Below, one piece after another: positions 9,829 to 17,949 of a DNA stretch of 64,000 bases. Both the position numbers and the translations under genes were made by a program. The DNA comes from Bradyrhizobium guangdongense. Its GTDB lineage: Bacteria > Pseudomonadota > Alphaproteobacteria > Rhizobiales > Xanthobacteraceae. Location of the stretch: positions 1-64,000 of the forward strand of contig NZ_PPPT01000212.1 in the NCBI RefSeq assembly GCF_006483445.1, written 5' to 3'. Below the pieces are notes generated by a model that was not told the origin of the DNA, did not search any database, and was given only the letters and a program-made list of their open reading frames with translations. Within the stretch, counting starts at the first letter, position 1. The number at the start of each line of letters is the position of its first letter.

Positions 9829-9864
9829 GTCTTGTACCTGGTAGGTTTTGCACCTGGTAAGATT
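9817..9864. repeat. Three 16-bp tandem repeats over a stop codon
   Basis: Units TGTACCTGGTAGGTCT, TGTACCTGGTAGGTTT and TGCACCTGGTAAGATT lie head to tail. The TAG in the first unit ends the preceding gene. A separate 12-bp-stem hairpin (GAAGCGGGCAAG/CTTGCCCGCTTC) follows at 9881-9918. Confidence 0.9.
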
Positions 9865-9954
9865 TCGATCGGCGGATCGAGAAGCGGGCAAGGGCGCGCG
9901 AGCGTTCTTGCCCGCTTCCGTTTCCGGCTCCTACATGAGTTTCGGGACGACGAG

Positions 9955-10590
9955 ATGCGCATCATGACATCAAGGTTTGCCGCCATCGCACTAGCGCTCG
10001 GGGCATTGGTCACATCCGCGCAGGCGCAGCAGTCGTTCCGCGTGATCTCGCCGATCTTCGGGCAGCTCGTCACCTTCTCGATGCCGTCGAATTTCACCGC
10101 GGCCTTCGAGAATACCAAGGGCGGCCACTACATCCGCGAGGCCGTGCTGAAGGGCGAGAGCGCGCAAGCCTGGACGCAGATGATCACGGTGACCGGCGAG
10201 AAGGGCGTATCAGGCAATCCCGGCCTCACGCCGGAAAAATTCGCCGGCAATTTCGCCGGCGGCTTCAAGGCCGCCTGTCCCGACAGCTTTGGCGCGAAGG
10301 GGCTCGGCGCCACCAAATTCGGCAGCTTCGATGCCTTCATCGCGGTGATCGGCTGCGGCAGCGTCGACAGCGGTCCGGCCAAGCACAGCGAGACCGCGCT
10401 GCTCGTCACCATGAAGGGCACGGCCGACTACTACACGATCCAATGGGCCGAGCGCGGCGCGGCGAGCGACAAGCCCAAGGTCGACGACGAAAAATGGACG
10501 GCGCGCCTGCGCGAGCTGCGCCCGATCGATCTCTGCCCAATCGTGCCAGGCGAGAAGGCGCCCTATCCGAGCTGCGTCAACAAGAGCTGA
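9955..10590 (+). CDS. Secreted protein of unknown function
   Basis: A protein of about 211 residues with a signal peptide (SRFAAIALALGALVTSAQAQ). ATG 9955 or the ATG at 9964 could serve; both lie just ahead of the signal peptide, whereas the open frame further upstream runs through repeat DNA. The mature part has four cysteines and no recognised domain. It ends 26 bp before a REP, just ahead of the RAYT element. Confidence 0.7.
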   Translation: MRIMTSRFAAIALALGALVTSAQAQQSFRVISPIFGQLVTFSMPSNFTAAFENTKGGHYIREAVLKGESAQAWTQMITVTGEKGVSGNPGLTPEKFAGNFAGGFKAACPDSFGAKGLGATKFGSFDAFIAVIGCGSVDSGPAKHSETALLVTMKGTADYYTIQWAERGAASDKPKVDDEKWTARLRELRPIDLCPIVPGEKAPYPSCVNKS

Positions 10591-10615
10591 GCGCGCGACC
10601 CGAATGAGCGAAGCG

Positions 10616-11254
10616 TAGCCCGGATGAGCGAAGCGACATCCGGGATTCCTTGCTCACATCGAAATCGCCTGATGCATATCGGCGCGCTCTCCGAACGAGC
10701 CCGCACCATCACTCACCACTCCCGCCCAATCGTCCGGAAGCAGGCCGGCCCGCACATACCGGTGAAAAGAGGAATACGGCCAATCGCTGACTTGCCTGAC
10801 GTGACCATGCTTGACCGGATTGAAATGGATGTAGTCGACATGGCGCGCATAGTCGTTCTCGTCGCGAACCGTGTGTTCCCAGTAACGCCGTTGCCACAAC
10901 GCCAGCTCCCCATTGCTCCGGCGCGGCAGGTCGACGCCCGCGTCGAGGAGCGCGCTACTGAAGTGACCCTTGATCCGGCGCCAGCGCCCCGCGAAATCGG
11001 AGTCATCCGCAGGAAGGGTCATAATGGTGTGCAGGTGATCCGGGAGGATCGCAATTGCGTCGATCTCGAACGGACGCTCCCGTCGTGCCGATCGGAAAGC
11101 CTCGCGCAATTGGCTGGCGTGCTCGACGAGCAGCCGCGAACGACGATCGGAAAGCGTCACAGTGAAGAAGTAGGTGCCGCCCTCAATGCGATTTCGTCGA
11201 TACAGAACCATCGGCCAGACCGTCCCGGATATCGCTACGCTCATCCGGGCTACA
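10616..11254. mobile_element. RAYT unit: REP-associated tyrosine transposase gene between two inverted REPs
   Basis: The left REP at 10616-10648 (TAGCCCGGATGAGCGAAGCG, then ACATCCGGGAT) and the inverted right REP at 11223-11254 (TCCCGGATATCGCTACGCTC, then ATCCGGGCTA) bracket the transposase gene at 10654-11211. This matches the published layout of RAYT/REPtron units, in which the enzyme acts on the flanking REPs. Related family B REPs occur at 6.27, 6.97 and 7.58 kb. Confidence 0.85.
10654..11211 (-). CDS. REP-associated tyrosine transposase (Y1_Tnp, RAYT)
   Basis: A 185-residue single-strand DNA nuclease/transposase of the HUH Y1 class, which cleaves REP hairpins through a covalent tyrosine link. 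The HUH motif is ILPDHLHTIMTLP (H59, H61), and the conserved C-terminal HVDYIHFNPVKHG contains Tyr127, with other tyrosines nearby. ATG 11211 (MVLYRRNRIEGG) is chosen because the frame further upstream runs into the right REP. The gene appears intact. RAYTs are usually single copy and domesticated. Confidence 0.92.
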   Translation of the reverse strand: MVLYRRNRIEGGTYFFTVTLSDRRSRLLVEHASQLREAFRSARRERPFEIDAIAILPDHLHTIMTLPADDSDFAGRWRRIKGHFSSALLDAGVDLPRRSNGELALWQRRYWEHTVRDENDYARHVDYIHFNPVKHGHVRQVSDWPYSSFHRYVRAGLLPDDWAGVVSDGAGSFGERADMHQAISM

Positions 11255-11271
11255 ATCTAGCACGGCTGTGT

Positions 11272-11760
11272 TCACGCGTCCTTATGCGCGCCGGGATGGA
11301 TCAGGATATCGCGGGCGGCGGAGAGGTCGAGGAAGGCCTGCTCGCTGCCGCCGAGGTCGGGATGCATGGTCTTGGCGAGACGGCGATAGGCCTGGTTGAT
11401 GTCGTCGCAGGTGAGCTGCACGGCGAGCGGCAGGCCAAGCGTCCTGCGCGCGCTGTCCTCCTTGCTCAGCTTCTTCGGCAGCGCGCCGCGCCGGCCGAAA
11501 CGGGGCGCGGTCAGATTATGCACAACATCGAGGACGACGGCGAGACGGCGCTGGGCGGCGACGATGATGTCGTGATCGTCGCCGTTGCTTGCCGCCTGGC
11601 GCAAAATCGGGATCGCCTGTTCGGCGGCCTGTCGGAGCGTCGGCTCGGGGCTCATGCGCGCGATCTCGGTGGCCAACCGGCCGGCCTCGTCCCAATCGAC
11701 GGAATGGGCCGTCCACAACCGTTCCAGGGCCAGCTTCCAGGATTCGATACGCTCGATCAT
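11272..11760 (-). CDS. J-domain protein with an N-terminal helical domain
   Basis: A protein of 162 residues. The C-terminal part (about 115-160) is a compact J-domain with the HPD motif at 133-135 in INQAYRRLAKTMHPDLGGS, so it should stimulate an Hsp70 partner. The N-terminal 90 residues form a predicted helical region ending LTAPRFGRRG. That region is shared with the shorter protein at 12609-12911, on the other side of the GST gene. ATG 11760 is preferred over a start six codons upstream. The client is unknown. Confidence 0.82.
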   Translation of the reverse strand: MIERIESWKLALERLWTAHSVDWDEAGRLATEIARMSPEPTLRQAAEQAIPILRQAASNGDDHDIIVAAQRRLAVVLDVVHNLTAPRFGRRGALPKKLSKEDSARRTLGLPLAVQLTCDDINQAYRRLAKTMHPDLGGSEQAFLDLSAARDILIHPGAHKDA

Positions 11761-11911
11761 CGCAGTCACATTTAGCAAGAGAGGCGACTATGCCAAGTAC
11801 GGCGTTTCAGACGTCTTAATTTCGGGTTAGCCTTTCGCGAAATTTCGACGAGAATCCGGGATCAAATTCGATCTTTCCTGCCGCTTCTTCCCAACCGACG
11901 GGGCCCCGCGC

Positions 11912-12604
11912 ATGCTCACGCTCTACTCCTATCCGACCCTGTTCGGCGTCGCCGACAACAACGGCTACGGGCTCAAGGTCTACGCCTTCCTCAAGCTCGC
12001 CGGCGTGCCGTTCAGGCACGAGCACATCTTCGACGCTTCGAAAGCGCCGCGCGGCCAGTTGCCCTACATCGTCGATGGCGACGACACCATCGGCGACAGC
12101 GAAACGATTCTGCAATACGTCACAAAGAAGTACGCGTTGACGATCGACGCCGCGCTGACGCCGGCGCAGCGCACGCAAGACCTGCTGGTCACGCGGATGC
12201 TGGACGATCTCTACTGGGTGATGTCCTATTCGCGCTGGAAGGACGAGCGCTACTGGCACGCGTTTCGCGACGCCTTGCTGCGCGAGCATCCGAGCGTCAG
12301 CGAAGAAGGCCTCGCCAAGGCCAAGGCTTTCAACGAGCAGCGCTACTATTATCAAGGCATCGGCCGCTTCGATTCCGACGCCGCGATGGCGCGTGGGCTT
12401 GCCGATCTCTCGGCCATCGCCGCGCTGATCCCTGCCGACAGCGGTTTCGTGCATGGCGACAAGCCGACCGCCGTTGATGCCGGGATCTACGGCTTCATCG
12501 CCAACATCTATTTCTACGACATCGACACGCCGCTAAAACAGTTCGTGGTCGCGCACGACAATATCGTCCGCCACTGCCGTGCCATCCACGCGATGGTCTC
12601 GTGA
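11912..12604 (+). CDS. Glutathione S-transferase family protein
   Basis: A protein of 230 residues. The N-terminal thioredoxin-like fold (MLTLYSYPTLFGV and RGQLPYIVDGDDTIGDSETI, with the cis-Pro and glutathione-binding ES/ET region) is followed by an all-helical C-terminal domain ending with DAGIYGFIANIYF. It resembles the failed-axon/metaxin-like GST branch. It is probably cytosolic, and the substrate is unknown. It sits between two minus-strand genes that share a domain. Confidence 0.85.
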   Translation: MLTLYSYPTLFGVADNNGYGLKVYAFLKLAGVPFRHEHIFDASKAPRGQLPYIVDGDDTIGDSETILQYVTKKYALTIDAALTPAQRTQDLLVTRMLDDLYWVMSYSRWKDERYWHAFRDALLREHPSVSEEGLAKAKAFNEQRYYYQGIGRFDSDAAMARGLADLSAIAALIPADSGFVHGDKPTAVDAGIYGFIANIYFYDIDTPLKQFVVAHDNIVRHCRAIHAMVS

Positions 12605-12608
12605 GGCG

Positions 12609-12911
12609 TCAATGATGCCGGATCGGTTGATCGTGGCTGCGCTTGCCGAAGCGTGGCGCGGAGAGTACGTGCAGGGCATGCTGCACGATGCCGAGCCGCT
12701 GGCGGGCGATCTCGCGCGTGCCCCGGCCGGCCGACTTCGCCGCCGCGTGGCGCAGGCTCGGCAGCACCTGAAGTGCGGCAAGCCGCAGCGGCTCGTCGTG
12801 GCTGGCGCCGGAGATATCGGCGACGATCTGTGCCATTTTGCGATAATCGGGCTCGGGCGCCGACAGGCAGCGCTCGATCTCGAGCTTCCACTGGCTGATA
12901 TGCGGGTCCAT
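12609..12911 (-). CDS. Truncated paralogue of the J-domain protein (no J-domain)
   Basis: A protein of 100 residues from ATG 12911; in-frame starts at 12920 and 12941 are possible. It shares WKLEIERCL, ADISGASHDEPLR and HVLSAPRFGKR with the N-terminal region of the protein at 11272-11760, but it ends before any J-domain. It appears to be the helical domain alone. Whether it arose by duplication and loss or the other gene by fusion cannot be told here. Confidence 0.65.
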   Translation of the reverse strand: MDPHISQWKLEIERCLSAPEPDYRKMAQIVADISGASHDEPLRLAALQVLPSLRHAAAKSAGRGTREIARQRLGIVQHALHVLSAPRFGKRSHDQPIRHH

Positions 12912-13025
12912 GCGCGTCATCCCAAACCGGAATGACAGCAACGCGCAAAGGCGGCTTGGCGTTTCCGTTGGTTCGGTTTTGAATTAGCTTGTCGACAACA
13001 TCAAACAAGACCTCGAGGAAACGCC

Positions 13026-13793
13026 ATGCCCCTGCTCGCCAACCATATTGCAGTTATCACCGGCGCGGGCTCCGGCATCGGCCGCGCGATCGCCACTGGC
13101 TACGCACGCGAGGGCGCGCAGGTAGTGCTGTACGACATCAATGGCGGCGCCGCGGCGGAAACGGCCGAAGCCATTCGCGGTAGCGGCGGCAAAGCGGAGA
13201 GCTTCGCCCTCGATGTCACCGACCGCGACGCGTGCTTCGCAGCAGCCAAGCAAGTCGCCGACAAGGTCGGCCAGGTCTCGATTCTCGTCAACAATGCCGG
13301 CATCACGCGCCGCAATGCGTTCACCGCCGAGAAGGACACCGTCGCCAAGGACTGGCAGGACATCATCGCGCTCAACCTCAACGGCGTGTTCAACATGACG
13401 CAGGCGTTCCTCGATCCCTTGCGGGCAGCCAAGGGCCGCATCGTCAATATCGGATCGATCCAGTCCTTCGTGCATCTGCGCACGCCGAGCTCGGCCGCCT
13501 ACACCACCTCCAAGCACGGCGTGCTCGGCTTCACCAAGGCGCTCGCCGCGGAACTCGGCAAGGAAGGCGTGCGCGTCAACGCGATCGGACCAGGCTTCAT
13601 CGAGACCAACATCAACGCCTCCGTGCGCGCGACCAATCCGGCGCTGGTGCAGGCTTTTGTCGATCACACCCCGCTGGGCCGCACCGGCAAGGCCGAGGAC
13701 ATCGTGGGCCCCGCGATCTTTTTGGCCTCCGACATGTCGGCCTACGTCACCGGCTCGATCGTGATGGTGGACGGCGGCTATCGCACGGTGTGA
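13026..13793 (+). CDS. Short-chain dehydrogenase/reductase
   Basis: A 255-residue Rossmann-fold NAD(P)-dependent oxidoreductase. Cofactor motif TGAGSGIGRAIA is near residue 12, followed by NNAGITR, the catalytic serine in NIGSIQS and YTTSKHG (Tyr and Lys). The C-terminal PSSAAYTTS and YVTGSIVMVDGGY are typical of classical SDRs. GAGGAAACGCC precedes the ATG. Substrate unknown; sugar or 3-hydroxyacid dehydrogenases are similar. Confidence 0.92.
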   Translation: MPLLANHIAVITGAGSGIGRAIATGYAREGAQVVLYDINGGAAAETAEAIRGSGGKAESFALDVTDRDACFAAAKQVADKVGQVSILVNNAGITRRNAFTAEKDTVAKDWQDIIALNLNGVFNMTQAFLDPLRAAKGRIVNIGSIQSFVHLRTPSSAAYTTSKHGVLGFTKALAAELGKEGVRVNAIGPGFIETNINASVRATNPALVQAFVDHTPLGRTGKAEDIVGPAIFLASDMSAYVTGSIVMVDGGYRTV

Positions 13794-13984
13794 TAGGCAT
13801 CAAGAAAATATGCATCTCGTGCCAATCGCGGCCGCACCGGGGCATTCCCAAGGTCAATTGGTGCGCTGGCCCGGAATTAACCTCTCGTTAACCGTCTTCG
13901 CCCACCGTAGTTCTACGGCTTGGGGGTCGTTTGTTCTCGATCCGCTTCCAACGATGGAAGCGGGCGTTGATCGGGAGGTTGTTG

Positions 13985-14233
13985 ATGACCACTGTCCATG
14001 TTGCTGCGCCTGACACGTTTGCGCAGTCCCTTGCTCCGAACCAGATCGTTCCGTTGCTGATCGGCTCGACCGTCGACGAGGTCGAACGCGAGCTCGTCGT
14101 GCAGACGCTCGCCCGCTGCGACGGCAACCGGACGCGCGCCGCGCGCGTGCTCGGCCTGTCCGTGCGCACGCTGCGCAACAAGATCCGGCTCTATGTCGCC
14201 GACGGCATCGACGTTCCCGCCTATCATGACTAG
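13985..14233 (+). CDS. Fis-type helix-turn-helix protein
   Basis: A protein of 82 residues from ATG 13985, with GGGAGG upstream. The C-terminal half matches the Fis/NtrC DNA-binding domain (VEREL, then NRTRAARVLGLSVRTLRNKI), as found at the end of sigma-54 regulators such as FlbD, but without the receiver or AAA+ domains. It is a likely small DNA-binding regulator. The TAG stop is formed by the first bases of the adjacent repeat. Confidence 0.8.
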   Translation: MTTVHVAAPDTFAQSLAPNQIVPLLIGSTVDEVERELVVQTLARCDGNRTRAARVLGLSVRTLRNKIRLYVADGIDVPAYHD

Positions 14234-14329
14234 AGCTTCGTTCCGATAGAATCGGAACGAAGCTCCAGATTCTTGTTTTGGCGCGTTTTCTTCGCGCGGA
14301 CCGGTATCCACTTCGCTTGAAAACGCTGA
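14231..14329. repeat. Rhizobiales dispersed repeat, family D, with a perfect hairpin
   Basis: Begins at the TAG stop codon of the Fis-type gene. It holds a perfect stem (AGCTTCGTTCCGAT/ATCGGAACGAAGCT, 14233-14263), followed by a stretch ending CTTCGCTTGAAAACGCTGAT. A related element is at 51727-51804, after the flavin monooxygenase. The stem may also stabilise the mRNA 3' end. Confidence 0.8.
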
Positions 14330-14448
14330 TGCGCGTGACAGCGCGCCGTCGTCTTTGGTGTTGATCGCGCAGGACGCGCGCCCGCGCGCAATTGCTGCTC
14401 GCGCCAAACGCCGCTAAGAAAAATGCGGTCTTCAGCGGGAGTGGCGGC

Positions 14449-14931
14449 GTGGCAGACGATCAGGGCCGGCAAGGACGACAGGGACCTCCGGGTCCGCGTG
14501 GGCGGCAGGGCGAACCGGGCCGGCCGGGCCCGCAGGGTCATCCCGGACGGCGCGGCGCAGACGGCGCCCGCGGCAAGCCCGGTCCGGCGGGCAAGACCGG
14601 CGCGGCCGGAAAGCCGGGGCCACAAGGCAAGCCGGGTGAAGCCGGACCGCAAGGTAAGGTTGGACCTCAGGGACCGGCCGGCCCGCAAGGACCGCGCGGC
14701 GAGCCGGGACCGCCGGGTCAACTGCCCTCGATCGAGCAGGTCATCCCATGGCTGGAGCAGATTTTCGACGCCTGGGAAGAACGCCGGCGCCAGCGCGAGC
14801 TGGAGGCCCTCGAGCAGCAGGCGCTGGAAGCCGCGGTGCTGGAGGACGGCGACGCGATCCCCGATGAGGAGAGCGACGACGGCGGGGACGACGATCACCG
14901 GAAGAAGAAGAAAAAGAAGAAGCACAAATAG
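14449..14931 (+). CDS. Collagen-like repeat protein
   Basis: A protein of 160 residues from GTG 14449 (TTG 14392 is an alternative). Residues about 7-85 are unbroken Gly-X-Y triplets rich in Pro, Gln, Arg and Lys, typical of bacterial collagen-like proteins that trimerise into a triple helix. Then follow a short hydrophobic stretch ([18 protein letters not shown]), an acidic helical region and a poly-lysine tail (KKKKKKKHK). No signal peptide or sortase motif is visible. Function unknown; such proteins often serve as surface or structural rods. Confidence 0.8.
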   Translation: MADDQGRQGRQGPPGPRGRQGEPGRPGPQGHPGRRGADGARGKPGPAGKTGAAGKPGPQGKPGEAGPQGKVGPQGPAGPQGPRGEPGPPGQLPSIEQVIPWLEQIFDAWEERRRQRELEALEQQALEAAVLEDGDAIPDEESDDGGDDDHRKKKKKKKHK

Positions 14932-14937
14932 CAGAAG

Positions 14938-15156
14938 CTATTTCGCCTGCGCGTCGTCGCTGCGCGGCAGCATGCCCATGCGCTCGAACTGCCAGCGCAT
15001 GGCGCGGTACCAGACATAGCCCACGATCGCGCCGCAGACGGTCAGGATCGCGAGATTGGCGCTGCTATAGGTGCCGCTCCACCACATCATCCAGGCAGTC
15101 CACAGCACCGTAAAGATGATGGCACCGGCTTTGAGCGAAATGAGGGGGCAGTTCAT
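14938..15156 (-). CDS. Small membrane protein, two TM segments
   Basis: A protein of 72 residues from ATG 15156, with GGAG ahead of it. Two hydrophobic segments (KAGAIIFTVLWTAWMMWW and LAILTVCGAIVGYVWY) separate short loops, and the C-terminal tail is charged. No family was recognised. An in-frame start at 15231 would add 25 residues without an upstream ribosome-binding site. Confidence 0.65.
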   Translation of the reverse strand: MNCPLISLKAGAIIFTVLWTAWMMWWSGTYSSANLAILTVCGAIVGYVWYRAMRWQFERMGMLPRSDDAQAK

Positions 15157-15237
15157 GATTGTGCTCCGGGTTATCCAAACCCAGACGCGATAGTCCCTCA
15201 ACCTCGCCTCAAACACCGTGAGCCACGTCACGGAACC

Positions 15238-15504
15238 CTAGCCAAAGCGCAGCCGCGAGCGCTCCTTCGCCTTCTCGGCCTCAATCGCGCGATCGCGCGC
15301 CGGCGCGTGCGTATGCAGCGAGGTCAGGAGACGCCGCGCGGCGTCCGAGACTTCGGCGACCGCGCGCTCGAAGACCTCCTGATTGGCCTGCGACGGCTTG
15401 TTGAAGCCGGAAAGCTTTCGCACGAACTGCAGCGCCGAGGCATGGATCTCGTCCTCCGTCGCCGGCGGCTCGAAATTGTGCAGGGTCTTGATATTGCGGC
15501 ACAT
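15238..15504 (-). CDS. DUF2277 family protein
   Basis: A protein of 88 residues beginning MCRNIKTLHNFEPPATEDEI, the diagnostic start of DUF2277. The rest is helical with conserved ASALQFVRKLSGF and VAEVSDAARRLL. This is a short conserved family of unknown function, widespread in actinobacteria and alphaproteobacteria. GGAGAG lies upstream of the ATG. The 233 bp upstream, up to 15737, show no other gene. Confidence 0.9.
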   Translation of the reverse strand: MCRNIKTLHNFEPPATEDEIHASALQFVRKLSGFNKPSQANQEVFERAVAEVSDAARRLLTSLHTHAPARDRAIEAEKAKERSRLRFG

Positions 15505-15736
15505 GCTTCTCTCCTGTGGCCGATGCGGCGCTGGCGCTCTGGAAGACGGTCCTCAGGGACGAAATCCTACATGGCATCCGGCGCTCTGTCAGACCGGCCA
15601 ATATTCCGGTTGCGCGATGCACCATTGCAAAAAGTTTCTGAGAGGGACGGCACTTCCGGTCTCGATCCCAAGTCGATGACTGGTAATATCGCCTGCAAGG
15701 CGGCCCGATGAAGGAGGCCGCATCGGGGAGAGCACC

Positions 15737-16798
15737 ATGAAGGCTTCACACGCGCTGCTGTCGGCGATCCTGCTGACGATCTCGATGCCGGCGATGGCCG
15801 CCGATTACCCAGCGCCCAAGCAGGGGGACTGGATCGCCAAGGATTTCAAGTTCCACACCGGCGAGACCATGGCGGAGGTGAAGCTGCACTACACCACTGT
15901 CGGTGAACCGACCGGCCAGCCCGTGCTGGTGCTGCACGGCACCGGCGGCTCCGGCGCGAGCATGCTGTCGCCCGCGTTCGCCGGCGAGCTCTTCGGCCCC
16001 GGCCAACCGCTCGACGCGTCCAAATATTACATCATCCTCCCCGACGCGCTCGGCCACGGCAAATCGTCAAAACCGTCCGATGGCATGAAGACGAGCTTCC
16101 CGAAATACAATTACGACGACATGGTCGCGGCGCAGCATCGCCTCGTGAAGGAAGGCCTCGGCATCAAGCATCTGCGGCTCGTGATCGGCAATTCGATGGG
16201 CGGCATGCAGACCTGGCTATGGGGCGAGAAATATCCGCAGGAGATGGACGCGCTGGTGCCGATGGCCTCGCAGCCGACCGAAATGGCGTCGCGCAACTGG
16301 ATGATGCGGCGGATCATGCTCGACACCATCCGCAACGACCCCGAATACAATGGCGGCAACTACACCAGCCAACCGCGCATGATGAAATACGCTGTTGTCG
16401 CCTACGGCATCGCCAGCATCGGCGGCACGCTGGCCTATCAGCAGCAGGCACCGACCGCGGCCAAGGCGAACAAGATCGTCGACGACCGGCTTGCGGCACC
16501 GATCACGGCTGACACCAACGACTTCCTCTACCAGTGGAACTCCTCGGAAGATTACAACGCCGGCGACAGACTGGAGCAGATCGAGGCGGCGCTGCTGCTG
16601 ATCAACTCGGCCGACGACGAGCGCAACCCGCCCGAGACCGGCATCACCGAAGCTGCGATGAAGCGGGTCAAGAACGGCAAGCTGTATCTGATACCCGCGA
16701 GCACGGAGACGCGCGGCCACGGCACCACGGGCAACGCAAAATTCTACATCGAGCAGCTCCGACAATTGCTGCAGACCGCGCCGCAGCGGACAATGTGA
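15737..16798 (+). CDS. Exported alpha/beta hydrolase, MetX-like
   Basis: A protein of 353 residues with a signal peptide (LSAILLTISMPAMAADY). It has the alpha/beta-hydrolase fold of the homoserine O-acetyltransferase group: oxyanion region VLHGTGGSG, nucleophile elbow VIGNSMGGMQTW (catalytic Ser), a late Asp in LLLINSADDERNPP and His in ETRGHGTTG. True MetX enzymes are cytoplasmic, so the signal peptide points to a periplasmic hydrolase or esterase rather than methionine synthesis. Substrate unknown. Confidence 0.88.
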   Translation: MKASHALLSAILLTISMPAMAADYPAPKQGDWIAKDFKFHTGETMAEVKLHYTTVGEPTGQPVLVLHGTGGSGASMLSPAFAGELFGPGQPLDASKYYIILPDALGHGKSSKPSDGMKTSFPKYNYDDMVAAQHRLVKEGLGIKHLRLVIGNSMGGMQTWLWGEKYPQEMDALVPMASQPTEMASRNWMMRRIMLDTIRNDPEYNGGNYTSQPRMMKYAVVAYGIASIGGTLAYQQQAPTAAKANKIVDDRLAAPITADTNDFLYQWNSSEDYNAGDRLEQIEAALLLINSADDERNPPETGITEAAMKRVKNGKLYLIPASTETRGHGTTGNAKFYIEQLRQLLQTAPQRTM

Positions 16799-16813
16799 GG
16801 CTACCCGGGCGCA

Positions 16814-17161
16814 ATGACCATTGGCCGCTTCCGCCGCATTGCGCTCGCGCTACCCGATACCATCGAGGGGGCGCACCACGGCAAGGCTGACTTTCGCGTC
16901 GGCAAACGCGTGTTTGCGACGCTGGGCTACCCCGATGCCAAATGGGGCATGGTGAAGCTGACACCTGAGCAACAGACGATGCTGGTCGACGCAGAAAGCG
17001 GCGTCTTCCGGCCAGTGCCGGGTGCATGGGGCAAGAACGGCAGCACAAATGTGCTGCTCGCAAAAGCCGATCAGGCCACGTTGCAAAGCGCGCTCACGAT
17101 GGCATGGCGCAACGTCGCGTCCAGGTCGTTGCTCGCCTTGCAGGACAAACCGAAGCGCTGA
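16814..17161 (+). CDS. MmcQ/YjbR family protein
   Basis: A protein of 115 residues. The CyaY-like fold family is recognised by RRIALALPDTIEGAHHGKADFRVGKRVFATL and a central WGMVKLTPEQQ. These small proteins are annotated as possible DNA-binding proteins, but their role is not established. The gene follows the hydrolase by 15 bp and may be co-transcribed with it. The C-terminus is basic. Confidence 0.85.
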   Translation: MTIGRFRRIALALPDTIEGAHHGKADFRVGKRVFATLGYPDAKWGMVKLTPEQQTMLVDAESGVFRPVPGAWGKNGSTNVLLAKADQATLQSALTMAWRNVASRSLLALQDKPKR

Positions 17162-17294
17162 TCCTGCGGCGCATCACACCCCGCAAACGCATAATATTTG
17201 AGCATGCAACGCTGCGACAGCTCGGGCTTAATCGCGAGAACGAATCGACGCGCGGGACAACCGCGCCCCGACACCACGCGATATGGAGGATCGC

Positions 17295-17648
17295 ATGCGA
17301 AAGCTCGCGCTGCTCGCTTGGCTTGCCGTGATGCCGGCGCTGAACTGCGCGGCGCTCGCGTTCGACAACGGGCAATATGACCACGTCCCGCCCGATATCC
17401 GCGCCTGGTTCAAGAGCGTGATCGCGCCGAACGGCGTTCCCTGCTGCGACATCTCCGACGGTCACCGCACCGAATATGACGTGCGCGGCGGCAACTACTG
17501 GGTGCCGATCGAGGGACAATGGATGGAGGTGCCCGCGCGCGCCATTATCCGCGACCAGGGCAATCCGATCGGTCACGCCGTGGTCTGGTACGTGCACCAC
17601 CGCGGCGCCATCATCATCAGTTGCTTCGTACCGGCGGACGCGGTCTAG
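17295..17648 (+). CDS. Small secreted protein with a GVPCCD motif
   Basis: A protein of 117 residues from ATG 17295, which starts the signal peptide (MRKLALLAWLAVMPALNCAALA). The mature part contains IRAWFKSVIAPNGVPCCDIS and a YDVRGGNYWVPIEGQWMEVP region, with a paired cysteine typical of small exported proteins common in bradyrhizobia. No function is known. An ATG four codons upstream (17283) is also in frame. Confidence 0.75.
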   Translation: MRKLALLAWLAVMPALNCAALAFDNGQYDHVPPDIRAWFKSVIAPNGVPCCDISDGHRTEYDVRGGNYWVPIEGQWMEVPARAIIRDQGNPIGHAVVWYVHHRGAIIISCFVPADAV

Positions 17649-17651
17649 CGC

Positions 17652-17894
17652 TTACGCCTTGGGCTCACGCTCGGGCGATGCTTCGACATATTCGATGTCA
17701 TCGCCGTATTCGCCGAGTACTGCGCGCAGCTTTCCCGCGCCACCCTTCGCGACCGTGAAGATCGCGGCGAGCTTCGGGCGCTTCTGCCCGGGGAACAGGC
17801 TTTTCGCGGCAAAGCCCGCCTTGCCGAGCTCCTTGATGATCTTGCGCCGGCGGCTCTCGTCGACGCGATCATGGAATTTGAACTGCACGGACAT
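17652..17894 (-). CDS. Small conserved protein, unknown function
   Basis: A protein of 80 residues with mixed alpha/beta character (MSVQFKFHDRVDESRRRKII, then AAIFTVAKGGAGKLRAVLGE). The two halves resemble a small ferredoxin-like fold. It lies tail-to-tail with the secreted protein, with only 3 bp between the stops. No known family was recognised. Confidence 0.6.
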   Translation of the reverse strand: MSVQFKFHDRVDESRRRKIIKELGKAGFAAKSLFPGQKRPKLAAIFTVAKGGAGKLRAVLGEYGDDIEYVEASPEREPKA

Positions 17895-17949
17895 GCAGGC
17901 AAGCTAACCGTTCGTGGCGCCCGATCAAGGCCGCCGTTCACTTTCGGAA

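Noticed and set aside
10624-11775. A 383-residue plus-strand frame spanning the RAYT and J-domain genes
   Set aside because: It covers two unrelated minus-strand genes and a REP, and shows no family signature of its own.
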